NCBI GenBank assembly: GCA_017654935.2
Contig: CM065690.1
Coordinates: forward strand, 22,740,582 to 22,804,581
Source of the DNA: Phymorhynchus buccinoides
Lineage: Eukaryota; Mollusca; Gastropoda; Neogastropoda; Raphitomidae
DNA length: 64,000 nt
Direction: 5' to 3'
Shown here piece by piece: positions 29,448 to 48,239 of this stretch. The stretch's first letter is position 1. Each line of letters begins with the position of its first letter. The position numbers were made by a program, and so were the translations under genes. The notes under the pieces are model-generated. The model worked only from the letters and a program-made list of their open reading frames with translations. It searched no databases and was not told the origin of the DNA.

Positions 29448-31497
29448 ATGTGTCGAGGAATATTTTCATACGACAGGCAGGACATTAAAGGGAAAATACA
29501 CCTCTCAATGGATAAAAACATAACAAAGAGTAGAGGTATTAATAATATGAAGAAAAAACATAGACCTTACTGGATGTCACTAACATTAAGAGGAAAGGTG
29601 AAAAAGAAAGAAAGATTATATAGAAAATATTTAGAGAATGGGAAATTAAAAGCTGGTAAACGTTACAGGGACTATATAGAAGCAAGAAATCATTGCTGTA
29701 AAAAACTGAGGAGTGAAACAAAGGAACATGAAAGAGAAATAGCCAAAAACTGTAAGCTAAATCCGAAGATGTTTTGGAAATATATAAACTCTAAACTCAA
29801 ACTGTGTTCTGGGGTTAGCTCTCTGAAGGATAAGCAAGATAATATTGTCACCGATGATCAGCACAAAGCTAATGTTTTGAACGAGTTTTTTGCTAGCGTA
29901 TTTACAAAGGAAAATACAGACAACTTACCACAAACTGCTAATGAGGCCCCTGCATATAGTGCAGACATTGTTATAACAGTAGAAGCTGTGAAGAATAAAC
30001 TGAAAAATGTGGATGTGAACAAGGCTCAGGGGCCAGACAAGATCCCAGCCAGAGTGCTCAAAGAGCTACATCAGGAACTAGCAATTCCTCTAACAATTTT
30101 ATATAATAAAAGTTTAGAATTTGGGGAACTCCCATCAGATTGGAAAACAGCAGAGGTCATTGCAATCTTCAAAAAGGGTACAAGAACTGACCCAGGTAAC
30201 TATAGACCAGTGAGCCTGACGTGCATATTATGTAAGATTTTAGAACAGTTTGTACGGGACACTGTTGTTAAACATATGGTAGATTTTAATCTGTTCACAG
30301 AATGTCAACATGGGTTCAGGACAGGGCGTTCTTGTATGACCCAGTTAATTGTTAGATGTGATGGACGATTTAACCCAACTTTTAGAGGACAAAGAGGCAT
30401 TTGATATTATTTACTTAGATTTTAGAAAGGCCTTTGATTCTGTGCCGCACGAAAGGCTACTTCTTAAACTGGAAGCTTACGGGATAACAGGAAACATATT
30501 AACGTGGGTTAAAAACTTTCTGAAGGGAAGATCTCAAAGAGTGCGGGTGGGAACAAAACAGTCTTCTAACACCGATGTTTTAAGTGGTATTCCCCAGGGT
30601 AGCATCCTGGGCCCAGTACTTTTTACAGTTTTTATAAATGATCTCCCAGAAGACATACAAAGTGCATGTAAGATATTTGCAGATGATACTAAGGTGTATA
30701 ATCGTTCCCAAAATTCAGATGTACTGCAAAACGATATTAACAGACTCATAGAATGGTCAGAGAAGTGGAATTTATATTTTAACGCAGGAAAATGCAAGGT
30801 TATGCACGCGGGGTACAATAATCCAAGTAAAGCATATGAAATTACTCATGGCTCATCTAAGCATGTTTTAGATACTTGTACAGAGGAGAAGGACCTAGGG
30901 GTTATATTTGATTCAAAACTCAAATTTGATAAGCACATCACAACAGCGATAAATAAAGCCAGTAGGATGCTGGGCTTGATCAGAAGGAGTTTTAAAAACT
31001 TAAATAAAGAGGTGTTCATAAATCTTTACAAATGTTTAATACGGCCTCATCTTGAGTATGGCAATATAATTTGGAATCCCTTTCTTAAACGACAGTCCAG
31101 TGCAATTGAGAAGGTACAGAGGAGAGCAACCAAACTGATAAAATCCATGAAAAATTTGGATTATGAGGACAGGCTAAGTAAATTAGACTTGCCATCTTTA
31201 AAATACAGAAGACTAAGGGGAGATTTGATAAATGCTTACAAGATTCTTCAAGGCACTGACAATACTAACAAAGGCTTGTTTCACTTGTCTAACGAAATTA
31301 GAACCCGTAATAGTGAACTTAAGATCCTAACCAGGTACAGCAGAACTAACATTAGAAAAAACTTTTTTTCTAACAGAGTCACCCAATATTGGAACAACCT
31401 CCCTGCACATACTAAACTGGCCTCAGATACTAACAAATTCAAAAACCTCCTAGACAGTGATCCAAAAATTGCCCTGTTAAAGTACATCCATGATTAG
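29448..31497 (+). pseudogene. CR1-like (Jockey superfamily) LINE reverse transcriptase with one frameshift
   Basis: Two overlapping frames (29448 to about 30350, then about 30349-31497) make one reverse transcriptase. Domain landmarks run in order: PYWM linker, GPDKIPARVL, NYRPVSL, DFRKAFDSV, GIPQGSILGP, FADDTK (catalytic DD present), then a C-terminal region ending in YWNNLPAHTK. The frame changes near 30345-30365. The endonuclease domain is missing, so the copy is 5' truncated. The rest is long and stop-free, indicating a fairly young insertion. The 3' tail is at 31593-31617. Confidence 0.92.
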
Positions 31498-31592
31498 TGC
31501 ATCAAAATGGATGCTAAAAACCGCCACAGCAATTGCCAAACTAACCAAAAGGAAGGACGCATTGAGAGGCTGCAAGGCCTGGTCGTCCAAAT

Positions 31593-31617
31593 ACCTGACC
31601 TGACCTGACCTGACCTA
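31593..31617 (+). repeat. (CTGAC)n LINE tail
   Basis: Five near-perfect CTGAC units end about 120 bp after the LINE stop codon. Short tandem repeats at the 3' end are typical of CR1/L2-type LINEs and mark the element end. Confidence 0.85.
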
Positions 31618-31624
31618 ACTCTTT

Positions 31625-31795
31625 TGTCTGCCGTAGTGTAGATGTGTGGAATAATCTGCCAGCCAACGTAGTGAATGCGCCATCAGTTCAATCTTTTGAA
31701 GCACACCTGGATAAACTGTGGAGGGACGAACCCTTCAGATACAATGCCGACCACGATCAAACTATCAAAGTAACCACTATACCTCGGAGCCGACA
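31625..31795 (+). pseudogene. LINE reverse transcriptase C-terminal fragment
   Basis: Reads WNNLPANVVNAPSVQSFEAH then LDKLWRDEP. The W.NLP...V....SF...LDKLW pattern is typical of the last ~60 residues of CR1/L2-type ORF2. It is a different copy from the preceding LINE. Confidence 0.75.
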
Positions 31796-31800
31796 GAAGA

Positions 31801-32062
31801 GGCCTGTCGTGTGCAAATCTGTCGCTCGTGCAAATCTGGCGCTCGCTACTATGAGAGTGTGTATTTGCGACATTCAGAAATTTCACTTTTTCCGTACTTG
31901 AACCATTTACCTAACCCTAACCCTAACCCTAACCCTATCCCTAACCCACGGAAAAAGTGAAATTTGTGGTTCATGCTCAATGTCGCAAAATGCCGCAAAT
32001 ACAGACTCATAGGTAGCGAGCTACAGATTTGCATGAGCGACAGATTTGCACGCCACAAGGCC
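31801..32062. mobile_element. Palindromic element with telomere-type (CCCTAA)n loop
   Basis: Arms of ~110 bp (TGCAAATCTGTCGCTC, TATTTGCGACATT, TTTCACTTTTTCCG) are inverted and mirrored on the right (CGGAAAAAGTGAAATT, AATGTCGCAAAA, GAGCGACAGATTTGCA). The loop at 31911-31947 is five to six CCCTAA units. No coding capacity. Confidence 0.9.
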
Positions 32063-32189
32063 TAGGGTGGCCTGCAGTCGGACATCATCCTATGTATTCC
32101 TATGTATGTATGTATTGAAGTTGGCTGCCTAAGGAGAAGAAGAAGAAGAAGAAAATTTTTGCTGCCCAGATCGGCGCAGATGATCAGCA

Positions 32190-33202
32190 ATTGGGTAGGC
32201 TCAAAACACTTCTGGACATACATACATGAAGGACCACAACAACTGGAATACCAGCCCTCAAGTCAGCTGGAAAGCTCATTATTATTGCTGACCCCAAGCT
32301 GAAAGCGGAAGAATTAAACACTAAAACAGCCAATTTTACAAAGCCTTCAGCGAGGGCAACACTTTCTCGGCGGCAGAATTTAGAAGTAGATGTACGATGC
32401 CCGACTCACGCGACGACCTCCCCACCATGGACAACATCACTATCAGTACCACGGGCTTGAAAAAGCTCCTGGCCAACCTGAACCTCATCAAAGCAGCTGG
32501 TCCAGATGGCATCACCCCACGCGTGCTGAGAGCTGTCCAAAGAAGTCGCCCCTATCCTTGCAACCATCTTTCAGTCTTCAGTGAACTCGGGAGAGGTACC
32601 TATGGACTGGAGAGGCGCTGGTGACCCCAGTGTTAAAAAAAGGTGAGCACTATAAGGCCTCTAATTATAGGCTTATCTCCCTCACGAGTGCCAAAGTCCT
32701 TGAACAGATACTCACAAGCAGCATCATGCAATACCTTGAATCGAATTCCGTCACGGATTCTGAAAGTGCTGCTCCTGCGAGACAGCTCCTCGAATTCAAC
32801 AAAGTCTCTGCAGCCATGGAGAGCGGCACTGCGACTGACATAATCACTATGGACTTAGTTTGAGAAGGCGTTCGACAAGGTGATTCACAGCTTGCTACTC
32901 CACAAGCTAAACCACTACGGGGTCAGAGGAAATGTCAACAGCTGGATTGCAAGCTTCCTCAGGGACCGATTTCAAGCTGTGGTAGTTGACGGAGCTCAGT
33001 CTGGCTACGTGGAGGTGAAATCCGGTGTGCCTCAGGGGACAGTCCTAGGACCCTTCCTCTTTCTGACCTACATCAACGACCATTAGGCTAGGTTGGGGCT
33101 GGACTAGGTCCCCAGCTTGCTGGGGGCTGAAAAGCATTACGCCTGTCCGGCAGCTCCACTAATGCTGGGCATATCAGAAGTAGGAACACTGAAACAATCC
33201 CC

Positions 33203-33300
<98 letters not shown>

Positions 33301-34206
33301 AAAAAAAAAAGTATTTGTTATTTATTTAATTATTAATAATTTATTTATTCATTATTTCATTCATCTATGATCTATTTCTGTGTCTCAGTGCTGCGTGGTG
33401 ACCTTCGTTTTCTTCCCCCCCCCCATTATATCGGCAGTCATCATCAACTCGTTGAAGTTGACTGATTGACTTGAAGAAGAAGAAGAGGAGAATGGGACAT
33501 GGTGTTCCATCCCGCCAAATGCAGCCAGCTGCCTTTGATGAGAAGCAAGAAGCAGCTGAATGCCTCCACCAGCTACAGTCTCCACAACCACACCCTTGAA
33601 AGAGTGCCCTCAACAAAATACCTCGGGGTCACACTGCAATCCGATCTTTCATGGGGAGCCCATATCACAGCCACCTGCGCCAAAGCCAACAGAGCTCTAG
33701 GCTTCTTAAGAAGAAACCTGAAGGTGTGTTCCACGGCTACCAAGGAGTTAGCCTACAAAGCCATGGTCAGGCCCATTCTTGAATATGCAAGCGCAGTATG
33801 GGACCCACACACCGACAGGCAGATCTCTGACCTAGAGAAGGTCCAACGCAGGGCGGCAAGATACGTGCTAAACAGACACAGAAATACATCTAGTGTCAGC
33901 ACCATGCTCCACCAGCTACAATGGCCATCTCTGGCTGAGCGCCGCCGCGCTTCCAGGCTATCCATTATTTACAAGATCACAAATGGACTGTCCAGTGTGA
34001 AATGTAGCGCCCTCAAACCCATGCCCCCCAGCAGCAGAAGACAGAACCACAACAAGCAGTTCCAAAGCATCCCTGCTAGAACCGACTACCACAACAACTT
34101 TTTCTTCTCCCGAACCGTCCGCGACTGGAACTCCCTACCATCAGAAACAGTCCAGTCCCCCACGCTCAGCTCCTTCATCTCAAATGCGCTGAAGTTCACT
34201 GACTAA
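32190..34206 (+). pseudogene. Decayed L2-like LINE interrupted by a microsatellite
   Basis: Frames read, in order: SEGNTFSAAEFRSRC, AAGPDGITPRVL, a NYRLISLTS block, FDKVIHSLLLHKL and GVPQGTVLGPFLFLTYIND. After a break at 33085-33480, WDMVFHPAKC follows, then a 235-codon open segment with KYLGVTLQSDLSWGAHI and RTVRDWNSLPSETVQ up to TGA at about 34206. The catalytic FADD segment is lost where poly-C and (CT)n (33199-33298) intervene. Several frameshifts are present. Confidence 0.88.
33199..33298. repeat. Poly-C plus (CT)n
   Basis: A C-run followed by ~85 bp of CT, inside the break of the L2-like LINE. Confidence 0.97.
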
Positions 34207-34227
34207 AAACACTACTACCCCCACCCA

Positions 34228-34470
34228 CCCCTTTTTGTTGCCCTCGGGAAGAATGAGTACTTCCTGTAGTTGGTTCTGCAGGCAGAAAGCAAGCAGGCTG
34301 CAGTGTGAGTCTGTCTTGTCAGTCTGGAGGGTGGTTGAGGGACGGGCCTGTGTGGAGTGTTGATGGCCACCTATCCTTGGTGGAATTTAAAGAAGGTGGC
34401 CAACCTTGCTGATCTTCTCCTGTCTTTGAGTGGAGGCCACTGCAGTTGGGTAATCAATGCATTGATTGGG
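34228..34470 (-). pseudogene. Inverted L2 LINE C-terminal fragment
   Basis: On the minus strand: LITQLQWPPLKDRRRSARLA, TFFKFHQG, VAINTPHR and TNYRKYSFFPRATK, the usual order of an L2 reverse transcriptase C-terminus. It lies tail-to-tail with the + strand L2 ending at 34206. Confidence 0.8.
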
Positions 34471-34526
34471 TGATTCATATCAGGATGCACATAAACATTT
34501 GTGCTGCCTCGCTTGCTACCAACCAA

Positions 34527-34660
<134 letters not shown>

Positions 34661-34711
34661 AACATACATACACACATTGTACACGCAGGTTTTGTTTTTG
34701 GTTGGCTGCCT

Positions 34712-34772
34712 TTAATTTCCACCATGGAGAGGTGGCCATCAACACTCCACACAGGCATTTTGTCTAAGCTCA
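34712..34772 (+). pseudogene. Short L2 fragment, inverted partner of 34345-34393
   Basis: Reads FNFHHGEVAINTPHR on the + strand. It is ~90% complementary to 34345-34393, so the two L2 pieces form an inverted repeat around the CA microsatellite. Confidence 0.7.
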
Positions 34773-34806
34773 CTGTAAGGTGGATAGATGTTAAATTAAA
34801 GAACGG

Positions 34807-34893
<87 letters not shown>

Positions 34894-34900
34894 ACACACA

Positions 34901-34985
<85 letters not shown>

Positions 34986-34986
34986 A
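34807..34986. repeat. (CA)n microsatellite
   Basis: About 175 bp of CA with two CATACA interruptions. Confidence 0.97.
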
Positions 34987-35101
34987 ATATCTTGTAAAAC
35001 ATTGATCTTATGTCTTTTTTTCTCACTAAAGCTACCAATCTGTATCCGACAACAATGCGCTGACACACGACATAGACATCTCTAAATAAACAGCACCAGC
35101 C

Positions 35102-41968
<6,867 letters not shown>

Positions 41969-42131
41969 GTTGGAGCTTTTTCTGTTTGATGTTTGCCTGT
42001 CCGTTTCTGTATATAATAACACAGATAATAACACAGCAGCTTTTTTTATCACTTTGTTTTCACCCCTTTAGATTACAGTATTTTGCGTATTGCAAAGTGC
42101 TTCACATTATAACTTATAAGGAGAAAGTTTG
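41969..42131. other. Intron up to the gap
   Basis: No feature recognised before the N run. Confidence 0.5.
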
Positions 42132-42631
42132 NNNNNNNNNNNNNNNNNNNNNNNNNNNNNNNNNNNNNNNNNNNNNNNNNNNNNNNNNNNNNNNNNNNNN
42201 NNNNNNNNNNNNNNNNNNNNNNNNNNNNNNNNNNNNNNNNNNNNNNNNNNNNNNNNNNNNNNNNNNNNNNNNNNNNNNNNNNNNNNNNNNNNNNNNNNNN
42301 NNNNNNNNNNNNNNNNNNNNNNNNNNNNNNNNNNNNNNNNNNNNNNNNNNNNNNNNNNNNNNNNNNNNNNNNNNNNNNNNNNNNNNNNNNNNNNNNNNNN
42401 NNNNNNNNNNNNNNNNNNNNNNNNNNNNNNNNNNNNNNNNNNNNNNNNNNNNNNNNNNNNNNNNNNNNNNNNNNNNNNNNNNNNNNNNNNNNNNNNNNNN
42501 NNNNNNNNNNNNNNNNNNNNNNNNNNNNNNNNNNNNNNNNNNNNNNNNNNNNNNNNNNNNNNNNNNNNNNNNNNNNNNNNNNNNNNNNNNNNNNNNNNNN
42601 NNNNNNNNNNNNNNNNNNNNNNNNNNNNNNN
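42132..42631. other. Assembly gap, exactly 500 N
   Basis: A round 500-base N run is a scaffolding placeholder of unknown true size. Order and orientation across it depend on the scaffolder. Confidence 0.99.
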
Positions 42632-43549
42632 TTTCAAAACATATTCCGATTAGATCACCATTCCCTTTAATTGCAAAAAACAGGGAGTGATGACGAAAGT
42701 ACTTTTTTCCATTGTAAAGTGTATGACCATGTAGGCCCAAAATGTTTTTGTTTTCAAGCCATTAGATTATTGAAAGAAAAAATGTTGCTTCACTTTTGTC
42801 GGTCTGACAATGGAAGCTGTCGTTGAAGTTCAGTAGCCAAAAATTTATAGATGAGGCACAAAACAGTGCGCCAGAAATTGTTTGAACGGCAGTGCATAAT
42901 GGACTAATACTGTTGTTTAGAGTATGGATGTTAAAGGGTGTCTTACACCTCATTAATATTATGCAACAATATGTTATCCGTGGGTTATTGTGTGAAAGGT
43001 CGAGAGAAGCTTATTCTTCTTTCACCGTTGCTCTGTTTCACTTCGCTAATCGATCGCTAACTTTTGTTTTTTTGTCTTTTCTGCCCTATGTAAACTACAT
43101 TTCCTTTTACAAAATGCTTAGTATACTTTTGAATGTGACAAAAGATGTATACGGTACTGGATTTAGTCAGTTCATTCCTTAACTTTTGTTTATAACCCTA
43201 TATAAGGAGAGAGAATATGTTTTATATTTGACTCTATGGATTGGGATGCTCTCTTTCTAAGTGCTTGATGTATTAGTATGACAAAAGGCGAGAGACCTTA
43301 ATCCTAGAATGCTGAAGTGACATTAATGGTTCCAAATCTGACACTGCAAAGGGATACGACCGGACCCATGACAGTACAATTACATTTATGACCTTCAATT
43401 TTGCAGAACTGCAATATGACTGTGTTTGGTTATTTTCTTCGTTTTTACAGTAATTATTTTGATGTTAGTTTACTTGTTAGGATCTTCGCTACTCGGTTTC
43501 TATATAATTTATGTTCTAATTTTAAATCTGTCATTTGTTTCTGCCATCC
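42632..43549. other. Post-gap AT-rich stretch
   Basis: No continuation of the unidentified gene found here. Short hydrophobic ORFs reflect AT-rich composition. Confidence 0.4.
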
Positions 43550-44260
43550 AGTCATCTGATGGTGTCACACCCAGAGTGTGTGGTGATCTAGCTCTTCTGG
43601 TTGAAAACGAACTAGCAAATTATGTGGGCTAATCTAATAAATGTCCTTTGAGTCAGTATAATATTGTGATTGTTATGAAAATGTCCAAAAACCTTGTTGG
43701 TATAGATTCACCTGTATCCTTTGAGAGATGCATTAATTAATTGATACGTTACACCTATTAATCCCCAGTATTCGCGAGACACAGAAATATCTATTGGCTT
43801 TGCAGTTTTGGAGCAATGTATTTTAGACCTGACTGAGACTTTTGATAATATGCCTTCTTTTTTCTTTTCTTTGATGATTTCAATGCACGTACTAAGGGAG
43901 AGAATAGGAGTGAGAGGGGTGACAATATGGACGATGATGTATTTTGGAAAGTGGGGGACGAAGATCGTGTGACTTTCCATACACCAAAGGACACAGTTAT
44001 ATAAACGATTGTTGGTAAATATTTGATGAATGTTTGTTGATGTTTTGATTTATTCATTTGGAATGGTGCTGTACAAATGTTGATCCTGGAAATTGTACAT
44101 ACTGCACAACATCCTGCATGATGTAATATATATTATTGACTGTGCCATACTGTCAAAACATTTGACAGGTTACTCTGTCTTTCAACATCTGATCAAGAAA
44201 GAGTCCAAACATGCCTGTGGAGATCACTTTGAAGTAACAGGATGAGGCCATTAACAGCGC
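43550..44260 (+). pseudogene. LINE endonuclease remnant (array copy A)
   Basis: Broken frames read GDLALLVENELANYV, NIVIVMKMSKNLVGIDS, YSRDTEISIG..VLEQCILDL, then FDDFNARTKG and SKDTVINDC, and finally MPVEITLK. This order matches an apurinic/apyrimidinic-like LINE endonuclease (…DFNART… and …SDHxPV… blocks). Numerous stops make it inactive. Confidence 0.8.
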
Positions 44261-47200
44261 TATTCAAATTGCCTTGCCTGATAAGTCTTTTAATTTTGAT
44301 AAAATACTGTAGGACGAAAGCAAAATTGATGTGTTCAAATGAAATGCTGCGTCATACGAAAATGTGTATTGTTTTGTTACACTGGCGTATCAATAAATAA
44401 TGTCCTGAAAGGGTGCCATACGCTTGTTTGTGTCCACACATGCATGCAAATTATATCATACTAAACTTCAGCTATTCTGTTTTTAACATGTCCTGCTGCA
44501 TTGTTTTTAAGCGGACAGGGATTTTTGAAACTGGGAACACTGGCTTTAAAAAATATTAGCTAGAGATGACATTGTTGCCACTCAAAAACGAACGCACTTT
44601 TCTTTTGGTGAAAGGACTGGAAGCAGCAATTCCATTTGTTTTTGTTTAAGAAGTAAGCCAAATGTGTACTATATTATTTAATAAATTGCCAGGATTCTGC
44701 GACAACTCTTTGCTCTGAAAAATGAGTCAAAAGACAGATGCTCTACTTCTGAAGTGGAGACATGAAAAAGCGGTGGATAAATTGTTAAATAATTTTCTCC
44801 AAAGTAATAGGCCAGATGACTCAAGACGAGAAACATTGGTACATTTTTGTGGTATTCCCTTCAAACCATTATATCAGATGTAGGTGTCTGTTGATCCAGA
44901 TAAATAATTTGTCCTGCGGCAGAATTTCGAGAACAGGGAGTGATTTTCTTCACTTTTTAGAATAGCACTAACCCTGCCATCGCAGATATTCTGCACGACA
45001 AGAATGCAATCACTGGTCATAAATATGGGGAAGCCATTTTTCAAAAGCTGACAAACTAATTCATGAGCAGCGCTCAGTTGTCGGCACTAGTAAAACCCTG
45101 CTTCTCCATGAAAATACTGGTCCCCTTCTTTTTTCTTTTCTTTGATGATTTCAATGCACGTACTAAGGGAGAGAATAGGAGTGAGAGAGGTGACAATATG
45201 GACGATGATGTATTTTGGAAAGTGGGGGACGAGGATCGTGTGACTTTCCATACATCAAAGGACACAGTTATAAACGATTGTTGGTAAATATTTGATGAAT
45301 GTTTGTTGATGTTTTGATTTATTCATTTTGAATGGTGCTGTGCAAATGTTGATCCTGGAAATTGTACATACTGCACAACATCCTGCATGATGTAATATAT
45401 ATTATTGACTGTGCCATACTGTCAAAACATTTGACAGGTTACTCTGTCTTTCAACATCTGATCAAGAAAGAGTCCAAACATGCCTGTGGAGATCACTTTG
45501 AAGTAACAGGATGAGGCCATTAACAGCGCTATTCAAATTGCCTTGCCTGATAAGTCTTTTAATTTTGATAAAATTCTGTAGGACGAAAGCAAAATTGATG
45601 TGTTCAAATGAAATGCTGCGTCATACGAAAATGTGTATTGTTTTGTTACACTGGTGTATCAATGAATAATGTCCTGAAATGGTGCCATACGCTTGTTTGT
45701 GATGCATGCAAATTATATCATATTTAACTTCAGCTATTCTGTTTTTAACATGTCCTGCTGCATTGTTTTTAAGCGGACAGGGATTTTTGAAACTGGGAAC
45801 ACTGGCTTTAAAAAATATTAGCTAGAGATGACATTGTTGCCACTCAAAAACGAACGCACTTTTCTTTTGGTGAAAGGACTGGAAGCAGCAATTCCATTTG
45901 TTTTTGTTTAAGAAGTAAGCCAAATGTGTACTATATTATTTAATAAATTGCCAGGATTCTGCGACAACTCTTTGCTCTGAAAAATGAGTCAAAAGACAGA
46001 TGCTCTACTTCTGAAGTGGAGACATGAAAAAGCGGTGGATAAATTGTTAAATAATTTTCTCCAAAGTAATAGGCCAGATGACTCAAGACGAGAAACATTG
46101 GTACATTTTTGTGGTATTCCCTTCAAACCATTATATCAGATGTAGGTGTCTGTTGATCCAGATAAATAATTTGTCCTGCGGCAGAATTTCGAGAACAGGG
46201 AGTGATTTTCTTCACTTTTTAGAATAGCACTAACCCTGCCATCGCAGATATTCTGCACGACAAGAATGCAATCACTGGGTCATAAATATGGGGAAGCCAT
46301 TTTTCAAAAGCTGACAAACTAATTCATGAGCAGCGCTCAGTTGTCGGCACTAGTAAAACCCTGCTTCTCCATGAAAATACTGGTCCCCTTCTTTTTTCTT
46401 TTCTTTGATGATTTCAATGCACGTACTAAGGGAGAGAATAGGAGTGAGAGAGGTGACAATATGGACGATGATGTATTTTGGAAAGTGGGGGACGAGGATC
46501 GTGTGACTTTCCATACATCAAAGGACACAGTTATAAACGATTGTTGGTAAATATTTGATGAATGTTTGTTGATGTTTTGATTTATTCATTTTGAATGGTG
46601 CTGTGCAAATGTTGATCCTGGAAATTGTACATACTGCACAACATCCTGCATGATGTAATATATATTATTGACTGTGCCATACTGTCAAAACATTTGACAG
46701 GTTACTCTGTCTTTCAACATCTGATCAAGAAAGAGTCCAAACATGCCTGTGGAGATCACTTTGAAGTAACAGGATGAGGCCATTAACAGCGCTATTCAAA
46801 TTGCCTTGCCTGATAAGTCTTTTAATTTTGATAAAATTCTGTAGGACGAAAGCAAAATTGATGTGTTCAAATGAAATGCTGCGTCATACGAAAATGTGTA
46901 TTGTTTTGTTACACTGGTGTATCAATGAATAATGTCCTGAAATGGTGCCATACGCTTGTTTGTGATGCATGCAAATTATATCATATTTAACTTCAGCTAT
47001 TCTGTTTTTAACATGTCCTGCTGCATTGTTTTTAAGCGGACAGGGATTTTTGAAACTGGGAACACTGGCTTTAAAAAATATTAGCTAGAGATGACATTGT
47101 TGCCACTCAAAAACGAACGCACTTTTCTTTTGGTGAAAGGACTGGAAGCAGCAATTCCATTTGTTTTTGTTTAAGAAGTAAGCCAAATGTGTACTATATT

Positions 47201-47649
47201 ATTTAATAAATTGCCAGGATTCTGCGACAACTCTTTGCTCTGAAAAATGAGTCAAAAGACAGATGCTCTACTTCTGAAGTGGAGACATGAAAAAGCGGTG
47301 GATAAATTGTTAAATAATTTTCTCCAAAGTAATAGGCCAGATGACTCAAGACGAGAAACATTGGTACATTTTTGTGGTATTCCCTTCAAACCATTATATC
47401 AGATGTAGGTGTCTGTTGATCCAGATAAATAATTTGTCCTGTGGCAGAATTTCGAGAACAGGGAGTGATTTTCTTCACTTTTTAGAATAGCACTAACCCT
47501 GCCATCGCAGATATTCTGCACGACAAGAATGCAATCACTGGGTCATAAATATGGGGAAGCCATTTTTCAAAAGCTGACAAACTAATTCATGAGCAGCGCT
47601 CAGTTGTCGGCACTAGTAAAACCCTGCTTCTCCATGAAAATACTGGTCC
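43853..47649 (+). repeat. 1.26-kb tandem array of a LINE fragment, three copies
   Basis: Units begin CCTTCTTTTTTCTTTTCTTT at 43853, 45124 and 46387 (spacings 1271 and 1263) and end near 47649. Copies B and C differ by only a few bases, copy A by more. Each starts inside the endonuclease domain at FDDFNARTKG and runs into non-coding LINE sequence. The identical 74-codon ORFs at 45063 and 46326 span unit junctions. Confidence 0.95.
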
Positions 47650-48239
47650 ACTTAAGGTCAAGGTCACTATGACCTATCCTGATAAGCAAGACATCCAAGT
47701 CCTCCCCCATTTACTTCCCGGACCTAACTTGACCCCATGCTTTTTCTGGTTGTTCATGTTATTAAAGCAGAAGTTAGCAATACAAGAATATCCTCAGTTC
47801 TAATGCCTGCTAAAAATAGCGATTCCACAGATCCACAACTTCTTTCTGTAGGAGTTTCAAAAAGTACTTGAATCAAAGCCAAACGCTTAAAAATGTGTGT
47901 GGTTATCCAGGAAGGGTAATTTATACAAATGTAAACGTTTCATGCATATCAACCGTTTAGTTGTTGTTTTACAACTGTAAGGACATTATTTATTGATGGG
48001 CCCATGTACACGACAAACACAATGATGGACACAAAGCTGTTGAAAATGTAAAGGAGGCTTTACTTTCTGCTAGCCAAGTATGAAGGAAACTACTTTGTTG
48101 AGAAAGATCAGTTAGATATCAGATGAGGTAAACCAGTTCTACCAAGCTTGATTCCTGTTATGTCCTAACCCGAAAATTTTGTTCTTTACCACGAAAATAG
48201 AATTAATTTGACAAAATTTCAAGTCTGATAATGTTGCAG
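47650..48239. other. Spacer between LINE array and L2-like RT
   Basis: CAAGGTCACTATGACCT begins the non-array sequence. It may be upstream LINE sequence too decayed to read. Confidence 0.4.

Noticed and set aside
31911..31947. A chromosome end (telomere)
   Set aside because: Only five to six CCCTAA units, inside a palindrome, with normal sequence on both sides.
43426..43632. 68-codon hydrophobic ORF as a membrane-protein gene
   Set aside because: Its second half is the decayed LINE endonuclease (GDLALLVENELANYV) and the first half is AT-rich noise; it lacks a convincing start.
43853..47649. LTR retrotransposon with 1.26-kb long terminal repeats
   Set aside because: The repeats are head-to-tail and contiguous, start inside an endonuclease coding region and lack TG...CA ends and a primer-binding site.
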